Assembly: GCF_018070465.1 (NCBI RefSeq)
Contig: NZ_JAGPXT010000001.1
Location: forward strand, 1-64,000
DNA from: Micromonospora sp. C95
GTDB lineage: Bacteria > Actinomycetota > Actinomycetes > Mycobacteriales > Micromonosporaceae
Reading direction: 5' to 3'
DNA length: 64,000 bases
Shown here piece by piece: positions 1-8,132 of the stretch. How positions within the stretch are numbered: the first letter of the stretch is position 1; each line of letters starts with the position of its first letter. The position numbers and the translations under genes were made by a program. The notes under the pieces were generated by a model. It ran no database searches, was not told the origin of the DNA, and saw only the letters and a program-made list of their open reading frames with translations.

Positions 1-108
1 CACGCCGAAACCATCCCAGAAGCCGGCCACGACCTTCCTGTCCGCTGCCCCGAACTGGTCAGCAACCGGACCATCCAGTTCACCGCCGCAACCGAGAAGC
101 AAGCATGA
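1..108 (+). CDS. C-terminal fragment of an unidentified protein
   Basis: Frame 1 is open from the window edge to a TGA at 106-108 and gives 35 residues ending in TEKQA. Third codon positions are mostly C or G, as in real genes here. The start lies outside the window, so neither size nor family can be told. It is the only coding candidate left of the attachment-site remnants. Confidence 0.4.
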   Translation, partial: HAETIPEAGHDLPVRCPELVSNRTIQFTAATEKQA

Positions 109-690
109 ACATCCGCTCATCGGCATGAGCGTGCGCCGGTGTTGGCAGTCCCGAACCGCGTCGTGCAGGCACCGCACGTGAACGGTTCGTGGGCGAAGCC
201 GCTCGACCAACACCCTCCCGTGCCGGTCACCGGCGGCTGCTACATCGGCCGCTGCGGTTCATCGCGTAGCCGGCACCGACCTGGTCCAGACCCGATGGAC
301 ACCCCGGCGACGAGCCGGGAGCCCGGCTCGTGCCGGCCCAAACCCAACCCGCACGGTCTTCAACCGCACCGTGTCAAGTGCCCTCCACTACCCGGCGCCC
401 GGGACAGGACAACCGGGCGGAAATCAGATGTCCACACCACCACCGCCACCACTGGCCACAGTGGACAGAAACCGACGACCTGCCGACGTGCACGTCCACC
501 ATGATCCAAACGAGGCGACACGCACACGCACTGGTCAGCACGCACGAGCACAAACCGCCACTCAGACGGCACGCGAACCTTGGAGCACCAACGGAGCACC
601 AAGCTCCCACATCGTGGGAGCTTGGTGCACATACTGGGAAACGGTCAAGGCCGCAACCAACGTTTTAGCTGGTCACGGCCTTGATTGTGT
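109..690. other. non-coding stretch left of the tRNA-Arg remnant
   Basis: No open frame here has convincing codon bias or a ribosome binding site. The stretch holds one copy of a 19-base direct repeat (583-601) and the perfect hairpin at 596-628, both listed separately. It is probably the att-proximal non-coding part of an old element. Confidence 0.5.
596..628. repeat. perfect hairpin, 15-bp arms, 3-nt loop
   Basis: GCACCAAGCTCCCAC is followed by ATC and its exact reverse complement. No T-run follows on either strand, so it is not a classical terminator. It lies 70 bp from the att core and overlaps the end of the GAGCACC repeat, so a protein-binding or recombination role is as likely as termination. 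Confidence 0.6.
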
Positions 691-775
691 GGCGCGCCCG
701 AAGGGACTCGAACCCCTAACCTTCTGATCCGTAGTCCGGACCCGTCAGATGCTCTCTACGCTGCGTAACCGCCGC
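691..775 (-). other. tRNA-Arg(ACG) remnant carrying att core 1 (699-732)
   Basis: The minus strand carries the anticodon-3' side, variable loop, T arm and acceptor 3' strand of a tRNA-Arg, including GGTTCGAGTCCC and CGGGCGC. The 5' half is degenerate: no acceptor 5' strand pairs with CGGGCGC, and ten extra bases (GGGTCCGGAC) sit between CATCTGAC and TACGGATCAG in the anticodon region. It is therefore not a functional tRNA but an integration scar. Bases 699-732 are repeated exactly at 1762-1795 in the same orientation, which marks the recombination core. Confidence 0.7.
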
Positions 776-1196
776 TTCACACGTGCCGCTGAGTGGTGCT
801 GCGTGCCGAAACAAGCGGCTGAGTATCTGCTGGTCCGGGCGCTACAGCGAATGAAGGGTCAAGATCAGGCGTGAAAAGGTCGGGCGAGCGAGGCGTCCGT
901 TGCCGATTCCGATCAGTTCGTGCCGACCAAGTACCGGACATCCGAGCACCAACGGAGCACCATCACGGCAGGTGACCGTGGGCTCGTGCCAGTTCCCCGG
1001 CGTACGAGCAGCCACGGAGCAACCATCCCCACCCGTCGCGCGTGTCGGTCGGCGTGCTGGACGAGTTCCGATGGTGCTCGATCGGTGCTGAACATCCGAG
1101 CACCATCGGAGCAGGGAACCACCGAGATCCGCCGGTAGCCGGCGCCGAGCACCCCAGCGAAGACGACCATCGGTGTGTACGACGCTTGCCCGCCGA

Positions 1197-1418
1197 TCAG
1201 AACGCCGTAACGGTTCCCGAGAATCCCACGAAGATCGCCGCCGCCAGAACCGTCACCACCGCGACCGCGCGCAGGTCCGCCACCCGGGCCGCGAACATCC
1301 CCACCACCGCGGCGATGACCATCACCCGCGCTGGCAACTCTCCCACCTCGAACACCGCCGCCGCAGCCAGGGCCGCTCCGACGAGCGCCACCGACCCCGC
1401 AGCCGTGCTCACGCCCAC
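1197..1418 (-). CDS. small hydrophobic membrane protein
   Basis: The 73 codons start at a GTG and encode about three hydrophobic stretches rich in Ala, Val and Leu, separated by short charged turns (ELPAR, RVADLR). The hydrophobic pattern and strong GC3 bias make a real small membrane protein plausible, but there is no family signature. Its start lies 5 bp from the point where similarity to the integrase 3' end begins, so the gene may itself be truncated by the rearrangement that left that fragment. Confidence 0.4.
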   Translation of the reverse strand: MGVSTAAGSVALVGAALAAAAVFEVGELPARVMVIAAVVGMFAARVADLRAVAVVTVLAAAIFVGFSGTVTAF

Positions 1419-1423
1419 CGGCG

Positions 1424-1761
1424 TCGCGACACCTACACCAGCGTCCTACCCCACGACCAACGCCGCTGCGCCGACGCCACCGCCCACCTCGTCCTCGCCG
1501 CCGCCCACCACACCCGCGCGAAGATCCGCAAGAGCGGCCGCCGCAACCGCCCCCAACCTCGACCCGCAGCAGATACTCCAGCCCGCAGGGCATCCGCCGA
1601 GGGAAAGGAGCCGCAGGTCACCAATCCCCGCCCGAACCCACCGTCACGGAACGCGATGACACCCGAATGGCACCCACGTGATACCCACCGTCCGAACAGG
1701 CCGAACAACAGAAAGTCCGCACTGCGTTCACACAGTTCAGGCCCCTTATGATCTTGCGCGT
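1424..1761 (+). pseudogene. 3' fragment of a tyrosine integrase gene
   Basis: From DTYTSVLP onwards this matches the last third of the integrase at 15523, including QRRCADATAHLVLAAAH, RAKIRK and PEWHPRDTHRPNRP, and at DNA level down to CTTATGATCTTGCGCG. Everything upstream of the active-site Tyr region is missing, and a small indel shifts the frame near the end. It runs straight into att core 2, the normal position of an integrase 3' end in a tRNA-targeting element. It is the relic of an earlier, related element. Confidence 0.85.
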
Positions 1762-1795
1762 CGAAGGGACTCGAACCCCTAACCTTCTGATCCGT
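1762..1795. other. att core 2 (34-bp direct repeat of 699-732)
   Basis: This 34-bp stretch is identical to 699-732 and is the 3' part of tRNA-Arg (T arm to anticodon stem, read on the minus strand). Read from the adjoining integrase fragment in the original frame, the integrase would stop at the TAA at 1780-1782, inside the core. It marks the junction between the old element and the sulfur island. Confidence 0.75.
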
Positions 1796-1925
1796 CGGCC
1801 GGCCCTGCGTCCGGCGTCCTGACGTGAGCCAGCGCTCGGAACCCGCAGAGGGATGTAGAACGCGGCAGGACCTACTCGATGAAACCCTGTGAGCCGCTCC
1901 GATGTCAGCGAATTTATACTCTTCT

Positions 1926-1949
1926 CCTATAGGATCAGTATGTTATTCT
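1926..1949 (+). promoter_or_regulatory. promoter with Rrf2-type operator, leaderless start
   Basis: TATTCT (1944-1949) is a good -10 element and lies 6 bases before the ATG at 1956, the spacing of a leaderless transcript. Just upstream, 1926-1942 reads CCTA-N9-TATG, close to the CCTA-N9-TAGG sites at 7991 and 15099, and includes the palindrome TCCTATAGGA (1925-1934). A repressor here would cover the -35/-10 region. Confidence 0.5.
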
Positions 1950-1955
1950 GCTGGC

Positions 1956-2060
1956 ATGACCGCTCGAATGACTGGCCCGGCCGGCGCTGCAGCTGCTGGG
2001 ATGCTCGTCGTTCGGCGGTATGTCGACTTCCAGCGCACCCGCAGCGCTCTCTGTCGCTAG
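1956..2060 (+). CDS. cysteine-responsive leader peptide (putative)
   Basis: The 34 residues end in RRYVDFQRTRSALCR. The Arg-Arg-x-Val-Asp-x-x-Arg-x-x-Ser-Ala-Leu-Cys pattern is that of the short HVDL-type leader peptides that precede many actinobacterial sulfur operons. The ATG is 6 bases after a -10 box, so translation probably starts at the 5' end of the mRNA. The Cys codon next to the stop would make ribosomes pause when Cys-tRNA is scarce and so tune the downstream regulator/dioxygenase/rhodanese operon, whose first gene starts 90 bp further on. The start could also be the internal ATG at 2001. The motif is seen; attenuation is inferred. Confidence 0.7.
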   Translation: MTARMTGPAGAAAAGMLVVRRYVDFQRTRSALCR

Positions 2061-2150
2061 GCGAGGCCCACTCCGGGGCGGCACGCATCGGAGCAGGGCA
2101 CGTAAACGGTTGATCATCATCCGCTTCTTCCGCCCATGCTGGAGTCCACG

Positions 2151-2750
2151 ATGACAGTTGTGCCTGACGTTCTGCGCCTGCCGGGTCAGCGGGCGAATCT
2201 ACCCGAGCGCGAGCTCCATCTGACGATCACGGTTCACCTCAGGCTTGATGCTGCCGTCCCTGACGAAAAGGACCTGTTGCGGCAGTTGGTGGCACGGCTG
2301 TCGGCGATGAGCGCTACCGGCCTGCCGGACTGGCTCGGGCATGTCCGTCCCGACGTCCCGGATGGTCCGGATGTGATCCGCATCGATCCTGATGCCCGGA
2401 CCGTCGCCCGAGGTGGCGTGCCGGTCGAGTTGTGCCGGCGGGAGTACGACCTGTTGCTGTTTTTCGCCGAGCACCCCGGCCGCGTGCTCACCCGCGCTCA
2501 GCTCCTGGACGGGGTGTGGAACCAGCCGTTCACGGGGCCTAGGACCGTCGACGTCCATATTCGGCGGCTGCGGCACAAGCTGGGTGTTCGAACGCCCTTG
2601 ATCAGCACAGTGCATGGTGTGGGTTACCGGCTTGCGGCCGATGCTTCCGTCGTCGTGGTGCGCGCCCCGCGCCATGCTTCCGATGGGCGCGAGGTCTCCG
2701 TCGCGCCCACCGGTCCGCTCTCGGGTCACCCGCGGCGGAGGGCGGCATGA
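2151..2750 (+). CDS. winged-helix (OmpR/PhoB-type) transcriptional regulator
   Basis: The 199 residues end in a PhoB-type DNA-binding domain (about 85-170): VELCRREYDLLLFFAEHPGR, LTRAQLLDGVW, TVDVHIRRLRHKLG and the wing STVHGVGYRL. There is no receiver domain. The first 80 residues contain a beta-rich part (HLTITVHLRLD) of unknown role, perhaps a sensor. ATG 2151 is chosen because GGAG lies 7 bases before it; the ATG at 2136 has no such site. It overlaps the next gene by 4 bases and follows the cysteine leader, so it probably regulates sulfur genes locally. Effector unknown. Confidence 0.8.
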   Translation: MTVVPDVLRLPGQRANLPERELHLTITVHLRLDAAVPDEKDLLRQLVARLSAMSATGLPDWLGHVRPDVPDGPDVIRIDPDARTVARGGVPVELCRREYDLLLFFAEHPGRVLTRAQLLDGVWNQPFTGPRTVDVHIRRLRHKLGVRTPLISTVHGVGYRLAADASVVVVRAPRHASDGREVSVAPTGPLSGHPRRRAA

Positions 2751-3289
2751 GCACGGCGGTATCTCGCACGGGGTTCGCTCCGCGTGGTGCGGGTGGCGAC
2801 CCGCTGGCCATTGCCCGCCGGTACGCCGCTCGTCGCGCCAACTGGCCGCAGGTGCGGTTCGACCGGCGGCGGCGCTGGTACCAGCGCCTCGCCGTGGGTC
2901 CGGAGGCCGAGGTGTGGCTGTTGAGCTGGCTGCCAGGGCAGGGCACCGATCTGCACGACCACGGTGGTGCGGCGGGTGCGTTCCTGGTGGTCGCCGGCAC
3001 GCTGACCGAACACACGCCGACCGGCGGCAACCGTGACGGCGATGTCTTCGGGTCGGCCGGTCCACGTCGCCGTGACGACGGCGGCTGGCGGTTGCGGCAG
3101 AGCCGGTGGGGCGAAGGGCAGGGCCGGGTGTTCGGTGCCCGGCACATCCACCGGATCCGCAACGCGGGAGGGGAGCCCGCGGTGAGCGTGCACGTGTACC
3201 GTCCCGCGCTGCAGGAGATGACCCGCTACGAGATAACGGACGACCGCCTCGTCGTTACCGCCGTGGACAGTGCCGGGGTGGACTGGTGA
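2747..3289 (+). CDS. cysteine dioxygenase family protein
   Basis: This 180-residue cupin has the type I cysteine dioxygenase metal motif: DLHDHGGAAGAF (two His, near 68-79) and the third His in ARHIHRIRN (near 135). The family oxidises cysteine to cysteine sulfinate with Fe(II) and O2, removing excess cysteine. It overlaps the regulator before it and the rhodanese after it. Many actinobacterial homologues sit in sulfur clusters and their true substrate is untested, so a related thiol dioxygenase is possible. Confidence 0.8.
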   Translation: MSTAVSRTGFAPRGAGGDPLAIARRYAARRANWPQVRFDRRRRWYQRLAVGPEAEVWLLSWLPGQGTDLHDHGGAAGAFLVVAGTLTEHTPTGGNRDGDVFGSAGPRRRDDGGWRLRQSRWGEGQGRVFGARHIHRIRNAGGEPAVSVHVYRPALQEMTRYEITDDRLVVTAVDSAGVDW

Positions 3290-3732
3290 GGCGCGGGGAT
3301 AATCCGCCGGCCGGCTCCCGAGGCATCGACGAGATCCTCGCCGCGGCGCGTGGTCGGTTGCGCCGGCTGGCCCCCGTCGACGCCCACGCGGCGCAGCGGG
3401 CTGGAGCCGTCCTCGTCGACATCCGGCCCATGGCACAGCGGTCCGCGTGCGGAGAGATTCCGGGGGCTGTGGTGATCGAACGCAACGTGCTCGAATGGCG
3501 TTTGGATCCGCGCAGCGACGCCCGCCTCGACCTCGCCGACGGGTACGACCTCGCGGTGGTGGTCGTCTGCCAGGAGGGCTACACCTCGTCGCTGGCCGCT
3601 GCGGCGCTGCAGGATCTTGGCCTGTGGCGGGCGACCGACGTCGTCGGCGGCTTCGCCGCGTGGCAGGCAGACGGTCTGCCAGTGGAACACCTCCACCAGG
3701 GGCCGGTCGGCCGGCGGGGAGATCCCGGGTGA
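3286..3732 (+). CDS. rhodanese-like sulfurtransferase
   Basis: One rhodanese domain in 148 residues: substrate-strand motif VLVDIRP near 42, GEIPGAVVIERNVLEW, and the active-site loop VVVCQEGYTSS with the catalytic Cys near residue 88. Such single-domain proteins carry persulfide sulfur to acceptors. The GTG start overlaps the dioxygenase stop (GTGA), so the two are translationally coupled; handling of sulfane sulfur from cysteine breakdown fits. The gene ends at a hairpin shared with the convergent cysA. Confidence 0.8.
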   Translation: MRRGDNPPAGSRGIDEILAAARGRLRRLAPVDAHAAQRAGAVLVDIRPMAQRSACGEIPGAVVIERNVLEWRLDPRSDARLDLADGYDLAVVVVCQEGYTSSLAAAALQDLGLWRATDVVGGFAAWQADGLPVEHLHQGPVGRRGDPG

Positions 3733-3782
3733 CGACGGCGGTGTCCCGGCCGGGGCGGGCGAGCCAATGTACGGCGCCCCGT

Positions 3783-3816
3783 CCCTGGCCAGGACGATCG
3801 TCCGGCCCGGCCAGGG
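3783..3816. terminator. bidirectional hairpin between convergent operons
   Basis: CCCTGGCC (3783-3790) pairs exactly with GGCCAGGG (3809-3816), and an inner GGAC-GATC-GTCC stem can form. It lies between the rhodanese stop (3732, +) and the cysA stop (3821, -). There is no U-tract, as is common in high-GC actinomycetes. Confidence 0.5.
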
Positions 3817-3820
3817 TGAT

Positions 3821-4831
3821 TCAGCGCGAGGCGGCGAGGCTCGCCGACGCCGACGCGCGGGGCCGGGACGTGGTGGCGACCGTGGGACTGTCCGGCGCGA
3901 CCGTCAGGTGGACCGACGCCCTGTCGTGGAGGCCGAGGGCGAGGAACTCGTTGCGGGTCAGGGTCACGGCGACGACCTGGCCGGCGTTGGTGGTGACCTC
4001 GATGCGGATCTCGAAGCCGACGCGGGTGATCCGGGTTATCCGCCCGGGCACCGCTGCTGGCTTCCCGTCGCCGGCGTGGATCTGCAGGTCGTGCGGCCGG
4101 ACGAGGAGGCCGCCGAGCTGGGTGACGGGGCCGAGGAAACGCATGACGAAGTCGTTGGCCGGGCGGTCGTACAGCTCGTCCGGCGGCCCGATCTGTTCCA
4201 CCCGGCCCTCGTTGATGACGACGATCTCGTCGGCGACCTCGAGTGCTTCTTCCTGGTCGTGAGTGACGAAGACGGTGGTGACGTGCACCTCGTCGTGCAG
4301 GCGGCGCAGCCAGTCGCGCAGCTCCTTGCGGACCTTGGCGTCGAGGGCGCCGAAGGGTTCGTCGAGCAGCAGCACGGTCGGTTCGACGGCGAGCGCGCGG
4401 GCCAGGGCCATGCGTTGGCGTTGGCCGCCGGACAGCTGTGACGGGAGCCGGTCGGCGAACTGTTCCAGGTGGACCAGGGCGAGCAGTTCGTCGACGCGGT
4501 TGCGGATATCGGCCTTGGGGCGCTTGCGGATCTCCAGGCCGAAGGCCACGTTGCGCCGTACCGACAGGTGTTTGAAGGCCGCGTAGTGCTGGAACACGAA
4601 GCCGACGTTGCGTTTCTGGGGTGGGAGGCTGGTCGCGTCCACCCCGTCGATCTCGACCCGGCCGGTGTCGGCGCGTTCCAGACCGGCGATGATGCGCAGC
4701 AGTGTGGACTTCCCGCCGCCGGAGGGGCCGAGCAGGGCCGTGAGCTGGCCGGCCGGGATGCTCACCGACACGTCGTCGAGCGCGACGAACCCTCCGAAAC
4801 GCTTGCCGACATTGGCGATCTCGATACTCAA
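3821..4831 (-). CDS. cysA: sulfate ABC transporter ATP-binding protein
   Basis: The 336 residues match the CysA length. Walker [14 protein letters not shown] is near 33-45, Q-loop [11 protein letters not shown] near 82, signature [15 protein letters not shown] near 135, Walker [13 protein letters not shown] near 155, and H-loop [10 protein letters not shown] near 190. A C-terminal regulatory part (about 240-320) resembles TOBE. TTG 4831 is the start: GAAGGAAGA lies just upstream, the start overlaps the cysW stop (TTGA), and the protein then begins with the usual [12 protein letters not shown]. Last gene of the sulfate operon; it powers the CysTW permease. Confidence 0.95.
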   Translation of the reverse strand: MSIEIANVGKRFGGFVALDDVSVSIPAGQLTALLGPSGGGKSTLLRIIAGLERADTGRVEIDGVDATSLPPQKRNVGFVFQHYAAFKHLSVRRNVAFGLEIRKRPKADIRNRVDELLALVHLEQFADRLPSQLSGGQRQRMALARALAVEPTVLLLDEPFGALDAKVRKELRDWLRRLHDEVHVTTVFVTHDQEEALEVADEIVVINEGRVEQIGPPDELYDRPANDFVMRFLGPVTQLGGLLVRPHDLQIHAGDGKPAAVPGRITRITRVGFEIRIEVTTNAGQVVAVTLTRNEFLALGLHDRASVHLTVAPDSPTVATTSRPRASASASLAASR

Positions 4832-5667
4832 CGGTCTTCCTTCGGCCTGAGGGCGGATACGACGATGATGCTGGCCACGGCGACGAGTGCGAGGAGGAAG
4901 GCGGTGGCGTACGCGCCGCCCTTGTCGAAGTTCAGGTACTTCTCCTCGACCACGAGGGTGGCGGTGCGGGTCTGGCCGAGCACGTTGCCGGAGACGACCT
5001 TGACCGCGCCGAACTCGCCCAGCGACCGGGCGAGGCTCAACACGACCCCGTAGATCACACCCCATTTGATCGAGGGCAGGGTGATCCGGCGGAACGTCTG
5101 CAGCGCGTTGGCGCCCAGGCTTCGGGCCGCCTGCTCCTGGTCGTCGCCGAGTTCTTCGAGCACCGGCACGACTTCCCGGATGACCAGGGGCAGTGCCACG
5201 AAGACGGTGGCCAGCACCATGCCGGGTACCGCGAAGATGATCTGCAGTCCGGCTGCTTCGAGGGTCGGCCCGAACCAGCCTTCCCGGCCGCCGTAGACGA
5301 GCACCAGGGCGAGCCCGACGACGATGGGCGAGACCGACAGCGGCACGTCGAGCAGGGCGTTGAGCAGCCGCGTTCCGGGGAAGTTGTAGCGGACGAGCAG
5401 AATCGAGATGCCGACGCCGAACACCGTGTTGATCATGACGGCGGCTACCGCGATAACGACGGTGAGCCGCAGCGCGTGGGTCACGTCGGGGTCGGTGAGG
5501 ATCGCGGTGAGGTCCACGAACCCGTCGGCGAACGCGTTACGGCCGACCAGGTACAGCGGCCACGCCACGAGCAGGAACAGGTAGGTCGTGACCACGAGTC
5601 GCAGCAGGTGGCGGACAGGTCCGGGGCCGCCGACCCTGGTGCCGGTCGTTCGGGAGTGGTCAGCCAC
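4828..5667 (-). CDS. cysW: sulfate ABC transporter permease
   Basis: The 279-residue membrane protein has about six hydrophobic segments and the binding-protein-dependent permease motif [23 protein letters not shown] (EAA loop) near 185-207, which docks on Cys[16 protein letters not shown] is typical of CysW/CysT. It overlaps cysT by 8 bases and cysA by 4, so expression is coupled. CysW and CysT together form the sulfate/thiosulfate channel. Confidence 0.93.
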   Translation of the reverse strand: MADHSRTTGTRVGGPGPVRHLLRLVVTTYLFLLVAWPLYLVGRNAFADGFVDLTAILTDPDVTHALRLTVVIAVAAVMINTVFGVGISILLVRYNFPGTRLLNALLDVPLSVSPIVVGLALVLVYGGREGWFGPTLEAAGLQIIFAVPGMVLATVFVALPLVIREVVPVLEELGDDQEQAARSLGANALQTFRRITLPSIKWGVIYGVVLSLARSLGEFGAVKVVSGNVLGQTRTATLVVEEKYLNFDKGGAYATAFLLALVAVASIIVVSALRPKEDR

Positions 5668-6508
5668 GGCGCACCACCCGGCGTTGGACGAGGTCGAGCA
5701 CGACGATGACGGCGAACGAGATGGTCAGTAGTACGACCGCGACCGCCGCCGCGCTGTCGGGGTTGTCGTTCTCGATGCTGCTGAGGATGCGGACCGACGC
5801 CACCTCGGTGCGCATCGGCAGGTTGCCGGAGAGCAGGACCAGCGAGCCGTACTCGCTGATCCCCCGAGCGAACGACAGCGCGGCGCCGGCCGCGATGGCC
5901 GGGGTGAGGCTCGGCAGGATGATCCGCCGGAACGTGGTGAGGCGGCTGGCGCCCAGTGATGCCGCCGCCTCCTCGATCTCCGGGTCGAGTTCGGCGAGGA
6001 CCGGTTGCACGGTACGCACGATGAACGGCAGCGTGACGAACAGGAAGGCGAGGAACACCGCGGCCCGGGTGTTGGCGACGTTGACCCCCAAAGGGCTGTC
6101 CGGCCCGTACAGCGACAGGAGTACCAGCCCGGCGACGATGGTCGGCAGCGCGAACGGGACGTCGATGAGGATCTCCAGCGCCCGCTTGCCGGCGAACCGG
6201 TCCCGCACCAGCACCCAGGCGATCAGGGTGCCCATGACGATGTTGACCAGGGTGACGAGTGCCGCGGTGCCCACGGTGAGGCGGATCGCGGCGGCGGTCT
6301 GCTCGTTGGTCACCGTCTGCCAGAGGCCACCCCAGCCACCCTGGGACGCGGTCACCACCACGGCGGCCAGCGGGATGAGCACGAGCAGGCTGAACCAGAG
6401 CATCGCCACGCCCAGGCCCAGGCCGGAGACCGGGGTCAGCGGAAGGCCGCCCCGGGCGGACCGGCGGTTGGCCGCCGGTCCGTCCGGGGCGAGTACGGCC
6501 GAGGTCAC
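5660..6508 (-). CDS. cysT: sulfate ABC transporter permease
   Basis: The 282-residue permease has a hydrophobic N-terminal segment near 30-55 and further segments, plus the EAA loop EEAAASLGASRLTTFRRIILPSL near 190. FARGISEYGSLVLLSGNLP is characteristic of CysT/CysU. The start is GTG 6508, overlapping the sbp stop as GTGA. Second transmembrane subunit of the sulfate importer. Confidence 0.93.
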   Translation of the reverse strand: MTSAVLAPDGPAANRRSARGGLPLTPVSGLGLGVAMLWFSLLVLIPLAAVVVTASQGGWGGLWQTVTNEQTAAAIRLTVGTAALVTLVNIVMGTLIAWVLVRDRFAGKRALEILIDVPFALPTIVAGLVLLSLYGPDSPLGVNVANTRAAVFLAFLFVTLPFIVRTVQPVLAELDPEIEEAAASLGASRLTTFRRIILPSLTPAIAAGAALSFARGISEYGSLVLLSGNLPMRTEVASVRILSSIENDNPDSAAAVAVVLLTISFAVIVVLDLVQRRVVRRG

Positions 6509-7524
6509 TGAGCCTTCCCGGAGTCCGCGATGATCTTGGTGACGATGCCGTTGTTCTCGTCAAAAAACTTGGTGGACAGCGCGGACCAGCTCTCGAAGTC
6601 CTTGTCGACGGTGAGAAGCTTCTGCGGCGTCGGGAAGGGGTTGTTCGGGTCGAGTGCGCCCTCGACGCCGCTGGTGTCGACCCCGTCGATGATCGGCCGG
6701 AAACCCTTGAGCGCGAACTGGCGCTGGCCCTGCGTGCCGAGGACGAAGTCCAGCCATTCCTTCGCCTTCGGGTCCGCGTCCTTGAGGACCGCGCCGGGGT
6801 TCTCGATCCGGATGGTGGTCGCCGGCAGCACCCAGTCGAGTTCCTCGCCGTTCTGACGGGCGAGGATGGTCTCGTTCTCGTAGGCGAGCAGGACGTCGCC
6901 GGTGCCGCCGAGGAACGCCGTGGTGGCGTCCCGGCCGCTGTTGGGCAGTGCCACCACGTTCGCGAAGAGCTTGGTGAGGTACTCCTCGGCCTGGGCTTCG
7001 GTTCCGCCGTTGGCGGTGATGTGCCCCCAGGCGGCGAGGGCGTTCCACCGGGCGGAGCCCGAGGAGGCCGGGTTCGGCGTCACGATCCCGATACCCGGCT
7101 TGACCAGGTCGTCCCAGCCCTGGATGTTCTTCGGGTTGCCCTTGCGGACCGCCAGCACGACCACCGACGAGGACACGATGCCCTTGTTCGGGCCGTCGTC
7201 CCAACTCTGGTCGACCAGCCCCGCATCGACCAGCCGGGTCACGTCGCTGGCCACCGAGAAGTGGACATAGTCGGCCTTCAAGCCGGCCACCACCGCACGG
7301 CTCTGGTCACCCGAAGCACCGTAGGAGGTCTTGAATCCCACGCCTTCGCCCGCGTCGGTCTTGATCCACTCGGCCGCGATCGCCTTGTTCGCCGCCTCGG
7401 GCACCGCGAACCCGACGACGTTGAGTGTCGTGCCGTCTCCGGCCGCCTGCCCACCTCCACACGCGGTCAGCGCCAGACCGGCAACCAACGCGACCACAGC
7501 GGTGAACTTATGTCTGTTCCTCAC
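6505..7524 (-). CDS. sbp: sulfate-binding lipoprotein of the ABC transporter
   Basis: The 339 residues begin with a lipoprotein signal (VALVAGLALTACGGG, lipobox Leu-Thr-Ala-Cys, Cys near 22). The mature part follows the Sbp/CysP family: PEAANKAIAAEW, YVHFSVASDVTRLVDAG, PNPASSGSARWNALAAWG and GTGDVLLAYENE. GTG 7524 is preferred over longer readings because it gives the intact signal peptide, is preceded by AAGGAGGA, and overlaps the Rrf2 stop as GTGA. It captures sulfate or thiosulfate outside the cell for CysTWA. Confidence 0.95.
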   Translation of the reverse strand: MRNRHKFTAVVALVAGLALTACGGGQAAGDGTTLNVVGFAVPEAANKAIAAEWIKTDAGEGVGFKTSYGASGDQSRAVVAGLKADYVHFSVASDVTRLVDAGLVDQSWDDGPNKGIVSSSVVVLAVRKGNPKNIQGWDDLVKPGIGIVTPNPASSGSARWNALAAWGHITANGGTEAQAEEYLTKLFANVVALPNSGRDATTAFLGGTGDVLLAYENETILARQNGEELDWVLPATTIRIENPGAVLKDADPKAKEWLDFVLGTQGQRQFALKGFRPIIDGVDTSGVEGALDPNNPFPTPQKLLTVDKDFESWSALSTKFFDENNGIVTKIIADSGKAQ

Positions 7525-7964
7525 GGGGTTTCCATCCTCCTTCGCCGCGCGGGAGCGCGGTGCGTCGTGGCAGGTGACACCTGCTGTTCTGCGTCGTCCG
7601 CAAACCCTCCGCGCAGCAGGTCGGCGAGGCTGGCCCGGTCGACGACCTCCTCGACGGCCCGGTGGACCGACCGCCACACCTCGCTGAGCCCGCTGGCGAC
7701 GCCCTGGTACGACGTTGCGGCGACGGGCAACCCACGGACCGCGGTGATCGCCCCGACCGTGGCCCGCAGCACGTCGCCGACCCTGATCTCCTCAGGCGAA
7801 CGGGTCAGCCGGTAGCCGCCGTCGGTGCCGCGGAGGCTGTCCACCATGTCGGCCCGACGCAGGTCGAGCAGGATGCCGCTCAGGAACGGATGCGGAATGT
7901 CCTGGCTCGACGCCAGCACGAGCATCGCCCGCAGGGCGTAGTCGGTGCGCGCCGAGACGTACAG
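7521..7964 (-). CDS. Rrf2-family regulator, candidate repressor of the sulfur units
   Basis: The winged-helix protein begins YVSARTDYALRAMLVLA, the normal Rrf2 N-terminus, and has GYRLTRSPEEIRVGDVLRA (wing) near 57-75. Family members such as CymR and IscR regulate sulfur and Fe-S genes. The frame is closed by TAG upstream and has no ATG/GTG/TTG before the domain, so a CTG start at 7964 is proposed; the first ATG (7925) would remove 13 residues of the domain. No Cys cluster for an Fe-S centre is visible, which favours a CymR-like mode. First gene of the sulfate operon, with an operator in its own promoter. Confidence 0.85.
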   Translation of the reverse strand: MYVSARTDYALRAMLVLASSQDIPHPFLSGILLDLRRADMVDSLRGTDGGYRLTRSPEEIRVGDVLRATVGAITAVRGLPVAATSYQGVASGLSEVWRSVHRAVEEVVDRASLADLLRGGFADDAEQQVSPATTHRAPARRRRMETP

Positions 7965-7988
7965 AACCCACTCCCCACTCTCCGATGT

Positions 7989-8034
7989 TTCCTACTTGAG
8001 ATATAGGAATAGTGGACTAAGCTGGTCTCGTCAA
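7989..8034 (-). promoter_or_regulatory. rrf2-sbp-cysTWA promoter and operator
   Basis: On the minus strand TTGACG (8034-8029) and TATTCC (8011-8006) are spaced by 17 bases, a good vegetative promoter. The dyad TTCCTA-N9-TAGGAA (7989-8009) overlaps the -10 and the likely start point. Its core CCTACTTGAGATATAGG (7991-8007) agrees with the site at 15099-15115 in 13 of 17 bases. It lies between rrf2 and the divergent egtA, so it may control both. Confidence 0.65.
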
Positions 8035-8132
8035 GACCCGTCCCGCCACTCACCGGGCAACGCCCCGCCGTGTGGGCGATTCCCCACCGGACAAGTGGCT
8101 TGAGGCTGGTGCTCCCCACCCAGGAGGCTCGA

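Larger units (their letters stand above)
583..1109. repeat. dispersed GAGCACC repeats around the att remnant
   Basis: The 19-mer GAGCACCAACGGAGCACCA occurs exactly at 583-601 and 944-962. A diverged copy starts at 1098 (GAGCACCATCGGAGCA). The third copy is also the right arm of an inverted repeat: CCGATGGTGCTCG at 1068-1080 against CGAGCACCATCGG at 1097-1109. Clustered direct and inverted copies beside an attachment site suggest arm-type sites for an integrase or excisionase; that role is inferred. Confidence 0.5.

Noticed and set aside
691..775. Functional tRNA-Arg gene
   Set aside because: No 5' acceptor strand pairs with the 3' strand and ten extra bases lie in the anticodon region.
913..1593. 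Gly/Arg-rich minus-strand frame of 226 codons
   Set aside because: Low-complexity composition typical of a GC-rich shadow; it runs through the integrase relic on the opposite strand.
4832..5065. Longer N-terminus for CysA
   Set aside because: The extra 78 codons overlap cysW fully and are low-complexity; the TTG at 4831 gives the normal family start with a ribosome site.
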